Assembly: GCF_030362815.1 (NCBI RefSeq)
Contig: NZ_JAUCGR010000001.1
Location: forward strand, 1,251,471-1,315,470
DNA length: 64,000 nucleotides
Direction of reading: 5' to 3'
Source of the DNA: Cellulomonas edaphi
Lineage (GTDB): Bacteria; Actinomycetota; Actinomycetes; Actinomycetales; Cellulomonadaceae
Of the stretch, positions 25,489-34,296 are shown piece by piece. The position numbers and the translations under genes were made by a program. Under the pieces are notes generated by a model. That model made no database searches and was not told the origin of the DNA. It saw nothing but the letters and a program-made list of their open reading frames with translations. Position 1 is the first letter of the stretch, and every line of letters starts with the position of its first letter.

Positions 25489-27930
25489 ATGGCCGCGACT
25501 CCGAGCCCGCGCGTCCCTCGTCTCCGGGTGGCGCCCTGGAAGGCGTTCCTCGCCGGCGGGCTCGTGCTGACCGCTGCGGTCATGGTGGTGCCCGGCTGGT
25601 GCGGCGAGATCCTGTGGGACGTCGTGGCGGTGCTGGCGGTCGTCGCGATGATCGTGGGGATCCGCCGCCGCCGGCCCGCGAGCGCCGCGGCCTGGTGGTG
25701 GCTCGTCGCGGGAACCGCGTGGTGGGCGGCGGTCGACGTGTTCTGGACCGGCTGGTACGTCGTGGTCGGCGACGACGACCTCGTCCCGCTGTGGATCGAC
25801 GCGGGCTATGCGCTCACCTACCCGCTGCTGACCATCGGCCTGGCCCGGCTGCCGCGGAACTCGCTGCGCAGCAAGCACGAGAGCGCCACGAAGGACGGCC
25901 TCGTGGTGGTCGTCGGCATGGCCCTCATGTACTGGGCGGTGGTGTACCGCACGTACGTCGGCACGGACGTGCTCGCCGACGTCGGTCGTCTCATCGCCGT
26001 CGTCTCGCTGGCGATGGGCCTGGCCGTGCTGCTCATGGTCGCGCGGCTGTGGTTCCGCTACGGCAACCGGAATGGTGCGTACGCGCTGCTGGGCTACGGC
26101 GTCGCGGCGTCGACCCTCGCGGACGTGCTCTACACCGTCACGCTCCTGGGCGACGGCGGGCCGGGGATCTCGCTGCTCGACACTTCGCTCGCCGAGGGCA
26201 TCGGCAGCGCGAGCTGGCTCGTCTGGTTCGTGCTCTTCGGGACGGCCGCGCTGCACCCGGGCGTCAGGGGAACGCCCGACGCGCTTCCGAGCGTGGGGCT
26301 CACGGTCGCGCGGGGCGCGGTCTTCGTCGTCATCTCGACGGTGGGCCCCGTGACGTTCCTGTTCACGTTCCGGCCGGGATCGACCGTCACCATGGCCTGG
26401 TCCGACCTCGCGGTGCCGCTGCTCACGGTCACGCTGCTGTCCGCGTTCCTCGTCGGGCGCCTGGTGGTCGGCAACAGCACGGCGCAGCGGCACGCGATCC
26501 AGCTGGACCGGCAGAAGGCGGAGCTGTCGCGCGCGCTGCGCGAGCAGAGCGGCCTGCAGCAGCTCCTCATGCACCAGGCGCTGCACGACCCCCTGACCGG
26601 GCTGGGCAACCGCGCGTACTTCACCGAGCGGCTCGCGGTGGTCCCACCCGGCGACCGGACCACGCGTGCGGTCCTCATGGTGGACCTCGACGGGTTCAAG
26701 GTCGCCAACGACGACCACGGGCACCTGGTCGGCGATGCGCTGCTCGTGCAGGTCGGTGACCGGCTGCGCCAGGTGGTCGCGCAGCCGGACACCATCGCGC
26801 GCCTGGGCGGGGACGAGTTCGCCGCCGTGCTGGAGCGCACCAGCGAGCAGGAGGCGACCGCGTTCGCCTGGCGCGTCGTGCACGCCCTGGCCGAGCCGTT
26901 CCTGGTGGACGGGCGTCCGCTGCGCATCACCGCGAGCATCGGCGTCCGCCTCCTCGAGGGCGCCACCACCGCGGAGGACGTGCTCCGCGAGGCCGACCTC
27001 GCGATGTACGCGGCCAAGGGTGCGGGCAAGAACCAGGTCTGCGTGTTCCACGCCGGCCTGCTGGCCGACCACGTCGGCCGGCTCGAGCTCGCCGAGGGGT
27101 TGGGGCACGCGGTCAGCCGGGACGAGATCGTCGTGCAGTTCCAGCCCGTGGTGGCGCTCGACACGCGCCAGGTGATCGCGGTCGAGGCGCTCGCGCGCTG
27201 GCACCCTGCGAGCGGCCTGGTCATGCCGGACCAGTTCATCCCCGTCGCGGAGGAGACCGGGCTCATCGTGCCCATCGGCGAGCACGTGCTGCGTCGCGCC
27301 TGCCGGGACGCCCGCGCGTGGTACGAGCAGCACGGGGTCGCGCTGCACGTCAACGTCTCCGGACGTCAGCTGCGCCGGCCCGACATCGTGCCCACCGTGC
27401 TCGACGCGCTCGCGGACGCGGGCCTGCCACCGCGGGCACTCGTGCTGGAGCTCACCGAGACCACGCTGCTCGGCTCGGGACGACCGGAGACCGCGCTCGT
27501 CATCGCGCACCTCGCCGACCTCCGCAGGCACGGGGTCCGCGTCGCGATCGACGACTTCGGCACCGGCTACTCCTCGCTGGCCTACCTGCAGGAGCTGCCG
27601 ATCGACATCGTGAAGATCGACGGGGCTTTCACTCGGCTCTCGGCCGGCACGGGCCAGGAGGCGCGCCGGCGCCGCGCGCTGGCCGGAGCGATCGTCGACC
27701 TGTGCGCGAGTCTCGACCTGCACGCGGTCGCGGAGCAGATCGAGACGGACGAGGAGACGGACGCGCTGCGGGCGCTGGGCTGCCGGCAGGGGCAGGGGTA
27801 CCTGTTCAGCCGGCCGGTGCCCGCGTCTGAGATCGGTGCGCTGCTGGGCGGCCCGGCTCTCATCCCGTCGCCCGCGCGGCCCCTCGACGACGAGCCCTTG
27901 CCCGTGCGCCGCGCGGAGCCCGCGGTCTGA
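25489..27930 (+). CDS. Membrane-bound GGDEF-EAL protein (c-di-GMP turnover)
   Basis: An 813-residue regulator with an N-terminal multi-helix membrane sensor (about seven to nine hydrophobic segments, residues 15-330), a short coiled region, then GGDEF (about 365-525) and EAL (about 535-785) domains. GGDEF is intact at 440-444. EAL is intact at 566-568, with ELTETTLL, DDFGTGYSS, KIDGAF and QGYLF all present. AEQIET replaces the usual AEGVET. The inhibitory I-site arginine is absent: the residues are AQPD where RxxD is expected. Both cyclase and phosphodiesterase activities therefore look possible. AGGAGG upstream of ATG 25489 sets the start. The hairpin 27941-27960 ends it. Confidence 0.93.
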   Translation: MAATPSPRVPRLRVAPWKAFLAGGLVLTAAVMVVPGWCGEILWDVVAVLAVVAMIVGIRRRRPASAAAWWWLVAGTAWWAAVDVFWTGWYVVVGDDDLVPLWIDAGYALTYPLLTIGLARLPRNSLRSKHESATKDGLVVVVGMALMYWAVVYRTYVGTDVLADVGRLIAVVSLAMGLAVLLMVARLWFRYGNRNGAYALLGYGVAASTLADVLYTVTLLGDGGPGISLLDTSLAEGIGSASWLVWFVLFGTAALHPGVRGTPDALPSVGLTVARGAVFVVISTVGPVTFLFTFRPGSTVTMAWSDLAVPLLTVTLLSAFLVGRLVVGNSTAQRHAIQLDRQKAELSRALREQSGLQQLLMHQALHDPLTGLGNRAYFTERLAVVPPGDRTTRAVLMVDLDGFKVANDDHGHLVGDALLVQVGDRLRQVVAQPDTIARLGGDEFAAVLERTSEQEATAFAWRVVHALAEPFLVDGRPLRITASIGVRLLEGATTAEDVLREADLAMYAAKGAGKNQVCVFHAGLLADHVGRLELAEGLGHAVSRDEIVVQFQPVVALDTRQVIAVEALARWHPASGLVMPDQFIPVAEETGLIVPIGEHVLRRACRDARAWYEQHGVALHVNVSGRQLRRPDIVPTVLDALADAGLPPRALVLELTETTLLGSGRPETALVIAHLADLRRHGVRVAIDDFGTGYSSLAYLQELPIDIVKIDGAFTRLSAGTGQEARRRRALAGAIVDLCASLDLHAVAEQIETDEETDALRALGCRQGQGYLFSRPVPASEIGALLGGPALIPSPARPLDDEPLPVRRAEPAV

Positions 27931-27940
27931 GTGGGGAGTC

Positions 27941-27960
27941 GCGCCCGGCGTGACGGGCGC
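27941..27960. terminator. Short bidirectional hairpin between convergent genes
   Basis: The arms GCGCCCG and CGGGCGC (27941-27947, 27954-27960) with a 6-nt loop fill the gap between the GGDEF-EAL stop and the stop of the leftward hypothetical gene. Confidence 0.6.
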
Positions 27961-28380
27961 TCAGGCGGGCCACAGGTGCAGCAGGTGCTCCTCCGGAGGT
28001 TCGACCTGGTACGGGACCTGATGTGTCCTGCCGTGCTCACGCATGTAGACGCGGACGTGCCACGCGCCGGCGCCAGGGGTCAGGGGCTCACCCTGCGGGT
28101 CGGCGTCCCAGGTCGTGACCTGCAGGGGGTCGGTGCACGTGACGCGTACCTGGCCCGTCACGTCCCACTCGGTGTCCGGGACCGCGGCGGGCTCGGTCGA
28201 GAACACGTGCGCGGAGACGGACACGGGCCCGGACTCGCGGATCGTGGACACCAGGATGATCCCGTCGGCGGCGTTCATCGGCCCGTCTGTCTCGAGCGGC
28301 CCCTCGCCGCGGGTGCTCCCGATGAGGCGGTACTGGAAGTACTCGGCCACGACGACGATCGGGGTGACGATCGGTGTCAT
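27961..28380 (-). CDS. Hypothetical protein, 139 residues
   Basis: Not recognised. The 139-residue soluble product starts with a hydrophobic beta-type segment (MTPIVTPIVVVAEYFQYRLIG) and continues as a Gly/Pro/Thr-rich, probably all-beta protein with VSVSAHVFSTEPAAVPDTEW and AWHVRVYMREHGR. The Met-Thr start at 28378-28380 follows GGGAG by 6 nt. Its ATGA overlaps the stop of the 27-residue frame upstream, so the two are probably translated together. A transport, nuclease or enzymatic motif is not apparent. It converges with the GGDEF-EAL gene. Confidence 0.7.
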   Translation of the reverse strand: MTPIVTPIVVVAEYFQYRLIGSTRGEGPLETDGPMNAADGIILVSTIRESGPVSVSAHVFSTEPAAVPDTEWDVTGQVRVTCTDPLQVTTWDADPQGEPLTPGAGAWHVRVYMREHGRTHQVPYQVEPPEEHLLHLWPA

Positions 28381-28460
28381 GGGCGCTCCCACGAGACGAC
28401 CGAGGTGTCCTGGGCTGGGTCGAGCGTGATCGGATCGTCGTGCTCAGCATTGACGCGCAC
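28377..28460 (-). CDS. Putative 27-residue protein coupled to the 139-residue gene
   Basis: A short frame from GTG 28458-28460 encodes 27 residues with a natural-looking acidic sequence (VNAEHDDPITLDPAQDTSVV) and ends in TGA overlapping the next ATG (ATGA). GGGAG lies 6 nt upstream of the GTG. It may be a leader peptide allowing coupled translation or the remnant of a longer gene. No family is recognised. Confidence 0.42.
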   Translation of the reverse strand: MRVNAEHDDPITLDPAQDTSVVSWERP

Positions 28461-28566
28461 CGGTGCTCCCTTCTCCCGGGATCAGCATCCAGAACGTGTC
28501 GCTCTGCCGCATCTGCTCGTCCCGACAGCACCGTGCCAGCGGGCCACAGATCGTGCACAGACGGCG

Positions 28567-28600
28567 AAGGCCGCATCGCGCCGAGCGCGGATGCGGCCTT
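28567..28600 (-). terminator. Hairpin terminator downstream of tRNA-Arg
   Basis: The 11-bp arms AAGGCCGCATC and GATGCGGCCTT (28567-28577, 28590-28600), with an inner CGC/GCG extension, begin 7 nt after the tRNA 3' end. Confidence 0.7.
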
Positions 28601-28606
28601 CTGGTG

Positions 28607-28679
28607 TGCGCCCGAAAGGATTCGAACCTTCGACCTTCTGCTCCGGAGGCAGACGCTCTATCCACTGAGCTACGGGCGC
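28607..28679 (-). tRNA. tRNA-Arg (anticodon CCG)
   Basis: A 73-nt cloverleaf folds cleanly. The 7-bp acceptor is GCGCCCG/CGGGCGC with discriminator A. The D-arm contains AGCTCAGTGGATAGAGC. The anticodon stem TCTGC/GCAGA encloses loop CTCCGGA, giving anticodon CCG for CGG codons. The T-arm contains GGTTCGAATCC. CCA is not encoded. It reads leftward, followed by its own hairpin. argS, which charges it, lies about 2 kb away on the other strand. Confidence 0.96.
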
Positions 28680-28742
28680 GGGGCACCGGCGTGCGGTGCG
28701 GCGACGACATTACCAGCCGTTCAGGGGCCCGCGCCCACGCGC

Positions 28743-29396
28743 TCAGCCCTTGCCGAGCAGCGCCGACAGGTACAGCGACGTCTCGCGGGCGGCCCCGTCG
28801 TCGTCGCCGGCCACGATCGCCTCGACCAGCGCGTCGTGCGAGTCGTGGCCGTGCACGTCGGTCACGAAGTTGAAGCGGATGTTCTCGCCGATGGCATCCA
28901 GCAGGTTCTCGTAGAGGGACACCAGCACGGGGTTGCCGCCCGTCCGCACGATGGTGCGGTGCAGCGCCAGGTCGGTGGCGACCATGGCGTCCAGGTCCGC
29001 GGCCACGTAGGCGGCGGACCGCTCGTCGCGCCGGGCCAGGAGGGTCGAGGCGTCGGTCGCGGTCCGCCGCCGGGCGGCCAGCCGGGCGGCCTCGACCTCC
29101 AGCGCGCGGCGCACCTCCACGACGTCGCGCTGGCGTGCGTCGGCGATGTGGCGGCCCATCGACGCGGCGAGCTCGGAGGCCGACAGCACGTACGTGCCGG
29201 ACCCCTGACGGCGCTCCAGCAACCCGGCGTGCACCAGCGACTGGACCGCCTCGCGCACCGTGTTGCGCCCGACGCCCAGCAGCTCGACCAGGCGCGGCTC
29301 CGGCGGGATGCGCGTGCCGACGGCCCACTCGCCCGCGGCGATGCGGTCGCGCAGCCGGCTGACGGTCGAGTCGATGAGTCCGGTGCGTCGGGGCAT
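28743..29396 (-). CDS. GntR-family transcriptional regulator, FadR/FCD type
   Basis: A 217-residue regulator with an N-terminal winged helix (about residues 5-72; IPPEPRLVELLGVGRNTVREAV is the recognition region, and the wing is GSGTYVL) and a C-terminal all-helical FCD domain. The FCD domain contains ATDLALHRTIVRTGGNPVL, where Asp and His fit the family's metal-binding set. Such proteins usually repress a neighbouring gene and release DNA on binding an organic acid or sugar acid. The start ATG at 29394-29396 gives the standard short N-terminus. It is divergent from the MFS exporter with 113 nt between, containing a candidate operator, so it probably controls that exporter and itself. Confidence 0.9.
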   Translation of the reverse strand: MPRRTGLIDSTVSRLRDRIAAGEWAVGTRIPPEPRLVELLGVGRNTVREAVQSLVHAGLLERRQGSGTYVLSASELAASMGRHIADARQRDVVEVRRALEVEAARLAARRRTATDASTLLARRDERSAAYVAADLDAMVATDLALHRTIVRTGGNPVLVSLYENLLDAIGENIRFNFVTDVHGHDSHDALVEAIVAGDDDGAARETSLYLSALLGKG

Positions 29397-29423
29397 GCGG
29401 GTTAGGCTCCCTGTCCAGGCATG

Positions 29424-29440
29424 CGGTGCAGTCAACACCG
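29424..29440. promoter_or_regulatory. Candidate FadR-type operator between regulator and MFS gene
   Basis: CGGTG-CAGTCAA-CACCG is a perfect 5-bp dyad with 7-nt spacing, in the 113-bp divergent region between the GntR gene and the MFS gene. FadR-group operators are often GGT/ACC dyads; this is a plausible but unproven match. Confidence 0.35.
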
Positions 29441-29509
29441 GCAGGTCAGGCCACCGCCAGACCCCGTCCAGGTCTCTTTCCCGCGCGTGCCGGATCGGGA
29501 GTGTCGTTC

Positions 29510-30805
29510 GTGTCGTCCGTCGTGCCCGCGCCCTGGCGTGGGCGGCTCGTGGTCCTGCTCGGCATCGTCCTGGTGGGGCTCAACCTCCGGATCGCGGTCG
29601 CCTCGGTCTCGCCCATCCTCGACCTGGTGCGCGAGGACGTCGCGATGTCCGCCGCCGAGGTGGGCGTGCTCGGCGCGATCCCGGTGATCTCGTTCGCGCT
29701 GTTCGGCTCGCTCGCGACGCCGCTGGCACGGCGCTGGGGGCTCGAGCCCGTCATGGTCGCGGCGCTCGTGCTGTCGGCCGTCGGCGAGGTGGCGCGTGCG
29801 CTGTCGTCGTCGGCCCCCGCGTTCCTGGGCTGGTCGATGATCGCGCTCGCGGGCATGGGCATGGGGAACGTGCTGCTCCCGCCGCTGGTCAAGCGCTACT
29901 TCCCCGACCGGATCGGTGCCGTCACCGCGGCGTACTCGGTCGCGCTGTCGGTCAGCACCGCGATGCCGCCGCTGTTCGCCCTCCCGCTCGCGCAGGCGAC
30001 CAGCTGGCGCGTGGCCGTCGGGGTGTGGGCCGTGGTGGGCCTCGCGGCCGCGGTCCCGTGGGTCGTCGTGATCGCCCGCTCCGCGGCGGCCCGCGCGCAC
30101 CTGCGCTCGATCCTGCGCCGCGCGCCTGCGCCCGCCGGTGCGAGCGCGATGGGCCCGGTCGGCGGGGGCGAGGTGCGGGCGGTGTGGCGCTCGCGGCAGG
30201 CGTGGGCGATGGCGGTCATGTTCGCCATGAACTCTCTCGGCACCTACGTGGGTTTCGCCTGGCTGCCCACGCTGCTCGCGGACGCCGGGCTCCCGGCCGA
30301 CGAGGGCGGACGCTGGCTCGCGGTCTTCGCTGTGCTCGGCGCGCCGATGTCGCTGTTCGGGCCCGTGCTCGCGCAGCGCATGCGCAACCCGTACCCGCTG
30401 GTCGTGGCGTTCGTCTCCTGCTGGGCCCTGGGGTACCTGGGTCTGTGGGCGAGCCCCGCCGACGGCACCGCCGTGTGGATGGTCCTGCTGGGCATCGGGC
30501 CCTCGTCGTTCCCGGTGCTGCTCGCGCTGATCGGCCTGCGCAGCTCGACGGCCGCCACCGCCGTCGCGCTGTCGGGCATGGTGCAGGGCGTCGGGTACGT
30601 CATCGCCGGGGTCGGCCCCATCGGCATCGGCCTGCTCTACGAGGCGACCGGCGGGTGGCACGTGCCGATCGCCGTGCTGCTCGGCTGCCTGGTGGTGCTT
30701 CTCGTGGCGGCGTGGTTCGCGTGCAAGCCGACCATGATCGGCCCACCGCCCGCCCCCGAGCGCGCGCTCGGCGGCACGAGCACGTCCCCTACCCTTGACG
30801 CGTGA
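29510..30805 (+). CDS. MFS transporter, CynX/NimT family
   Basis: A 431-residue major facilitator with 12 predicted helices of the cyanate/nitroimidazole transporter (CynX/NimT) group. [17 protein letters not shown] in helix 1 and the [18 protein letters not shown] motif are characteristic. Substrates of the family include cyanate, 2-nitroimidazole and other small anions; this one is unknown. GTG 29510 is preferred since GGGA lies 9 nt upstream; GTG 29501 overlaps that site. It is divergent from a FadR-type regulator that probably controls it. Its TGA overlaps the argS GTG by 4 nt, so argS can be read through from here. Confidence 0.87.
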   Translation: MSSVVPAPWRGRLVVLLGIVLVGLNLRIAVASVSPILDLVREDVAMSAAEVGVLGAIPVISFALFGSLATPLARRWGLEPVMVAALVLSAVGEVARALSSSAPAFLGWSMIALAGMGMGNVLLPPLVKRYFPDRIGAVTAAYSVALSVSTAMPPLFALPLAQATSWRVAVGVWAVVGLAAAVPWVVVIARSAAARAHLRSILRRAPAPAGASAMGPVGGGEVRAVWRSRQAWAMAVMFAMNSLGTYVGFAWLPTLLADAGLPADEGGRWLAVFAVLGAPMSLFGPVLAQRMRNPYPLVVAFVSCWALGYLGLWASPADGTAVWMVLLGIGPSSFPVLLALIGLRSSTAATAVALSGMVQGVGYVIAGVGPIGIGLLYEATGGWHVPIAVLLGCLVVLLVAAWFACKPTMIGPPPAPERALGGTSTSPTLDA

Positions 30806-32481
30806 CTCCCGCTCAGCTCGCCGAGGCCCTCCGGGCCGCCCTGACCGCCGCCGTCGACGACGGCACCTTCGCGCTGGCGCCCGCCGACGTGCCGGCCACG
30901 GTGCACCTGGAGCGACCCCGTCAGCGTGAGCACGGCGACTGGGCCACCAACGTGGCGCTCCAGCTGGGCAAGAAGGCCGGCATGAACCCGCGCGCGTTCG
31001 CCGAGGAGCTGGCGCGCCGGCTCGGCGCGACCGACGGGATCGCCGCGGTGGAGATCGCCGGACCCGGGTTCCTCAACATCCGGCTCGACGCCGCCGCCGC
31101 CGGTGAGCTGGCGCGCTCGGTCGTCGTCGCCGGGACCGACTACGGTCACGGCGAGTCGCTCGCGGGCGTGAACATCAACCTCGAGTTCGTCTCGGCCAAC
31201 CCCACGGGCCCGCTGCACATCGGCGGCGTGCGCTGGGCGGCCGTCGGCGACAGCCTGGCCCGCGTGCTGCAGGCGGCCGGCGCGAGCGTCACCCGCGAGT
31301 ACTACTTCAACGACCACGGGGCGCAGATCGACCGGTTCGCGCGCTCGCTGCTCGCCCGCGCCCAGGGCCGCCCCGCGCCCGAGGACGGCTACGGCGGGGA
31401 GTACATCACCGAGATCGCCGACCGCGTGATCGCGGACGCCGCGGCCGCCGGCGAGCCCGACCCGCGCACGCTCCCCGACGACGAGGCGACCGAGGCGTTC
31501 CGCGCGCGCGGCGTCGAGCTCATGTTCGCCGAGGTCAAGCAGTCGCTGCACGAGTTCGGAGTCGACTTCGACGTGTACTTCCACGAGGACTCGCTGCACG
31601 AGTCCGGCGCGGTGGACCGCGCGGTCGCCCGGCTGCGCGAGCTCGGCCACATCTTCGAGGCCGACGGCGCCACCTGGCTGCGCACCACCGACTTCGGTGA
31701 CGACAAGGACCGCGTCATCATCAAGTCGGACGGTCAGGCCGCGTACATCGCGGGCGACATCGCCTACTACCTGGACAAGCGCGAGCGCGGCTTCGACCGC
31801 GTGTTCATCATGCTCGGCGCCGACCACCACGGGTACGTCGGCCGCATGATGGCGGTCTGCGCGGCCTTCGGCGACATCCCGCACGTCAACCTCGAGCTGC
31901 TCATCGGCCAGCTGGTCAACCTGGTCAAGGACGGCCAGCCCGTCCGGATGTCCAAGCGCGCCGGCACCGTGGTGACCATGGAGGACCTCGTCGACGCCGT
32001 GGGCGTGGACGCCGCCCGGTACGCCCTGTCTCGCTCGTCGGCCGACTCCCAGATCGACCTCGACCTGGACCTGCTGGCCAAGGCGACCAACGAGAACCCC
32101 GTGTTCTACGTGCAGTACGCGCATGCCCGCACCGTCAACGTGGCCCGCAACGCGGGCGACGCCGGCGTGCGGCGCGAGGATGGCTTCGACGCCTCGCTGC
32201 TCGACCACGAGACCGAGGCCGTCCTGCTCGGCCAGATCGCGGAGCTGCCGCGGATCGTGGCGCAGGCGGCCGACCTGCGCGAGCCGCACCGCGTCGCGCG
32301 CTACCTCGAGGAGCTGGCCGGGGCGTACCACAAGTGGTACGACCAGCGCCGCGTCACGCCGTTCGGCGACGAGGAGGTCAGCGACGTGCACCGCACCCGG
32401 CTGTGGCTCAACGACGCCACGCGGCAGGTGCTCGCCAACGGCCTCGGCCTGCTCGGCGTGTCCGCGCCGGAGCGGATGTGA
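30802..32481 (+). CDS. argS: Arginyl-tRNA synthetase
   Basis: A 559-residue class I synthetase that charges tRNA-Arg with arginine at the expense of ATP. It has an N-terminal additional domain (about residues 1-115), the HIGH equivalent HIGG near residue 137 in [13 protein letters not shown], the KMSK equivalent RMSKRAG near 381, and a C-terminal anticodon-binding helical domain ending [14 protein letters not shown]. The GTG start overlaps the MFS stop (GTGA) and its own TGA overlaps lysA by 4 nt. argS-lysA-hom-thrC-thrB is the conserved actinobacterial order. All ArgRS need tRNA-Arg for activation; a tRNA-Arg(CCG) gene is 2 kb upstream. Confidence 0.96.
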   Translation: MTPAQLAEALRAALTAAVDDGTFALAPADVPATVHLERPRQREHGDWATNVALQLGKKAGMNPRAFAEELARRLGATDGIAAVEIAGPGFLNIRLDAAAAGELARSVVVAGTDYGHGESLAGVNINLEFVSANPTGPLHIGGVRWAAVGDSLARVLQAAGASVTREYYFNDHGAQIDRFARSLLARAQGRPAPEDGYGGEYITEIADRVIADAAAAGEPDPRTLPDDEATEAFRARGVELMFAEVKQSLHEFGVDFDVYFHEDSLHESGAVDRAVARLRELGHIFEADGATWLRTTDFGDDKDRVIIKSDGQAAYIAGDIAYYLDKRERGFDRVFIMLGADHHGYVGRMMAVCAAFGDIPHVNLELLIGQLVNLVKDGQPVRMSKRAGTVVTMEDLVDAVGVDAARYALSRSSADSQIDLDLDLLAKATNENPVFYVQYAHARTVNVARNAGDAGVRREDGFDASLLDHETEAVLLGQIAELPRIVAQAADLREPHRVARYLEELAGAYHKWYDQRRVTPFGDEEVSDVHRTRLWLNDATRQVLANGLGLLGVSAPERM

Positions 32482-33917
32482 CGCTGGGCGAGCCCTGGTC
32501 GCGCGGGGTCAGCCGCGACGAGTCCGGCGTGGTGGCGGTCGCGGGCGTGGGCGTGCACGACCTCGCGGCGCAGCACGGCACCCCGGCGTACGTGCTCGAC
32601 GAGGCGGACCTGCGCCAGCGCGCCGCGGGCTACCGCCGCGCGTTCGGGTCGGCGTTCGCCGAGATCGGCGCGGGCGTCGACGTGTACTACGCCGGCAAGG
32701 CGTTCCTGTCCCTGGCGGTCGCCCGCTGGGTGCACGAGGAAGGGCTGCGCGTGGACACCGCCACGGGCGGCGAGCTCGCCATCGCGCTGCGCGCCGGCGT
32801 GCCCGGGGCGCACATCGGGCTGCACGGCAACAACAAGTCCGACGACGAGATCGTCACGGCGCTGGAGGCGGGCGTCGGCCGGATCATCGTCGACTCGCTC
32901 GTCGAGATCGACCGGGTCGCCGCCCTCGCCGGCGCGCGCGGGCTCGTCGCGCCCGTCATGGTCCGCGTGACCACCGGCGTGCACGCGGGCGGCCACGAGT
33001 ACATCTCGACCGCCCACGAGGACCAGAAGTTCGGGCTCTCGGTCGCCGCTGGGCAGCCTTCCGCCCGCTCGGCGGGAACAACGCTGCCCGCGGACGTCGC
33101 GCCGGACGAGCGGCCCGCCGGGCGCGCCGGTGCGCGCGACGCGCTGCCCGACAGCCCGGCGATGACCGCGCTGCTGCGGGCCGTCGAGCGTCCCGAGCTG
33201 CACCTGCTCGGCATCCACTCGCACATCGGCTCGCAGATCCTGGACCCCACCGGGTTCGAGGTCGCGGCCCGCGTGGTGCTCACCCTGCGCGCACAGCTGG
33301 CCGAGCGCACCGGCGTGCTCGTCGACGAGGTGGACCTGGGCGGCGGCTACGGCATCGCCTACCTGCCCGGCGAGGTGGCGCTCGACCCCGACCGGATCGC
33401 CAAGGACGTGGCCGCCTCCGTCGCGGCCAGCGCCGCCGATGTCGGCACCCCGCTGCCGCGCTTCTCGATCGAGCCGGGCCGCGCCATCGTCGGCCCGGCG
33501 GGCATGACGCTCTACACCGTCGGCACGGTCAAGCCGGTCCGGATCGACGACGGCCGCACGCGCACCTACGTGTCGGTGGACGGCGGCATGAGCGACAACA
33601 TCCGGCCCGCGCTGTACGGCGCGCAGTACCACGCGGAGATCGTCGGCCGACGCTCGGACGCGGAGCCCGTGCTGGCCCGCGTGGTCGGCAAGCACTGCGA
33701 GTCGGGCGACATCGTGGTGCACGAGGTCCAGCTCCCCGGTGACGTGCGCGCCGGCGATCTGCTCGCCGTCGCGGCGACCGGCGCCTACGGGCGGTCGATG
33801 GCCTCCAACTACAATCAGGTGCCGCGCCCGCCGGTGGTCGCCGTGAACGCGGGCGCCTCCCGCGTGCTGCTGCGCCGGGAGACCGTCGAGGACCTGCTCG
33901 CGCTCGACCAGGGCTGA
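32478..33917 (+). CDS. lysA: Diaminopimelate decarboxylase
   Basis: A 479-residue PLP enzyme making L-lysine from meso-diaminopimelate, the last lysine step. It is an alanine-racemase-type TIM barrel with PLP Lys74 in YYAGKAF, then GLHGNNK, HSHIGSQ, GGGYGI and the C-terminal KHCESGD substrate motif contributed by the dimer partner. An insertion of about 38 residues (approximately 191-228, Ala/Pro/Arg/Gly-rich) follows KFGLSVA and is longer than in E. coli or Mycobacterium. The GTG start overlaps the argS TGA (GTGA). In relatives hom follows directly; here a large secreted protein gene intervenes. Confidence 0.95.
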   Translation: MTLGEPWSRGVSRDESGVVAVAGVGVHDLAAQHGTPAYVLDEADLRQRAAGYRRAFGSAFAEIGAGVDVYYAGKAFLSLAVARWVHEEGLRVDTATGGELAIALRAGVPGAHIGLHGNNKSDDEIVTALEAGVGRIIVDSLVEIDRVAALAGARGLVAPVMVRVTTGVHAGGHEYISTAHEDQKFGLSVAAGQPSARSAGTTLPADVAPDERPAGRAGARDALPDSPAMTALLRAVERPELHLLGIHSHIGSQILDPTGFEVAARVVLTLRAQLAERTGVLVDEVDLGGGYGIAYLPGEVALDPDRIAKDVAASVAASAADVGTPLPRFSIEPGRAIVGPAGMTLYTVGTVKPVRIDDGRTRTYVSVDGGMSDNIRPALYGAQYHAEIVGRRSDAEPVLARVVGKHCESGDIVVHEVQLPGDVRAGDLLAVAATGAYGRSMASNYNQVPRPPVVAVNAGASRVLLRRETVEDLLALDQG

Positions 33918-34031
33918 CCCGCCGGGCCTCGGCCCGGGGCCAACCGCCCCTCCCGCAACGCCTCTGCGCTCGCGCAGCGTCCCTTCGTCGACCCCGGTCA
34001 CCGGTGCCCGCGGGGTCCGCGTGCCGCCGAT

Positions 34032-34065
34032 CGGGTGACCCCGCCCGTTTTGGGCATCTCACCCG
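34032..34065 (+). terminator. Two-step hairpin, likely lysA terminator
   Basis: The outer arms CGGGTGA/TCACCCG (34032-34038, 34059-34065) enclose an inner GCCC-GTTTT-GGGC hairpin, about 115 nt after the lysA stop. Confidence 0.4.
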
Positions 34066-34169
34066 CCGAGACTGCGCGCGCTTTCGAGTGAAGCCGACGG
34101 GCCGCGTCGCGGCGCCCGCGTGCCCGAATGTGCCGAGTCCTTCCGTAATGCGGCCAACCCCGGCAGGGA

Positions 34170-34185
34170 TGTGACCCAGATCACA
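34170..34185. promoter_or_regulatory. CRP/GlxR-type cAMP-receptor binding site
   Basis: TGTGA-CCCAGA-TCACA matches the CRP/GlxR consensus TGTGA(N6)TCACA in all ten arm positions. It is centred at about 34177.5, some 120 nt before the secreted-protein start and roughly 75 nt before the inferred transcription start. That suggests upstream (class I) activation, though the start site is only a guess. A class III adenylate cyclase is encoded in the same window. Confidence 0.7.
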
Positions 34186-34296
34186 CAGCGCTTTCCTCAG
34201 AGTTCGACCAAATCGGCCGACGCGGCGAGATCCGCCGTCCCTAGGTTGCTCCCGCTAACTGAGCAGGACCTTCGTCCCACCTGGAGAGGCCCCTTC

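Larger units (their letters stand above)
33918..34296. other. 379-bp intergenic region with terminator-like hairpin, CRP site and promoter
   Basis: No gene is visible. It contains a terminator-like hairpin (34032-34065) after lysA, a perfect CRP-type dyad (34170-34185), and a possible -10 element TAGGTT at 34242-34247 for the secreted-protein gene, whose ribosome site GGAGAGG is at 34283-34289. The AT content is higher than in flanking genes. Confidence 0.6.

Noticed and set aside
25468..27723. 751-residue minus-strand frame opposite the GGDEF-EAL gene
   Set aside because: Composition artefact of high GC; no motifs, and it would overlap a clear coding gene completely.
28444..28606. Longer gene covering the region upstream of the 27-residue frame, including the tRNA
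   Set aside because: The frame passes through a well-folded tRNA gene and a terminator hairpin, so it cannot be a real coding sequence.
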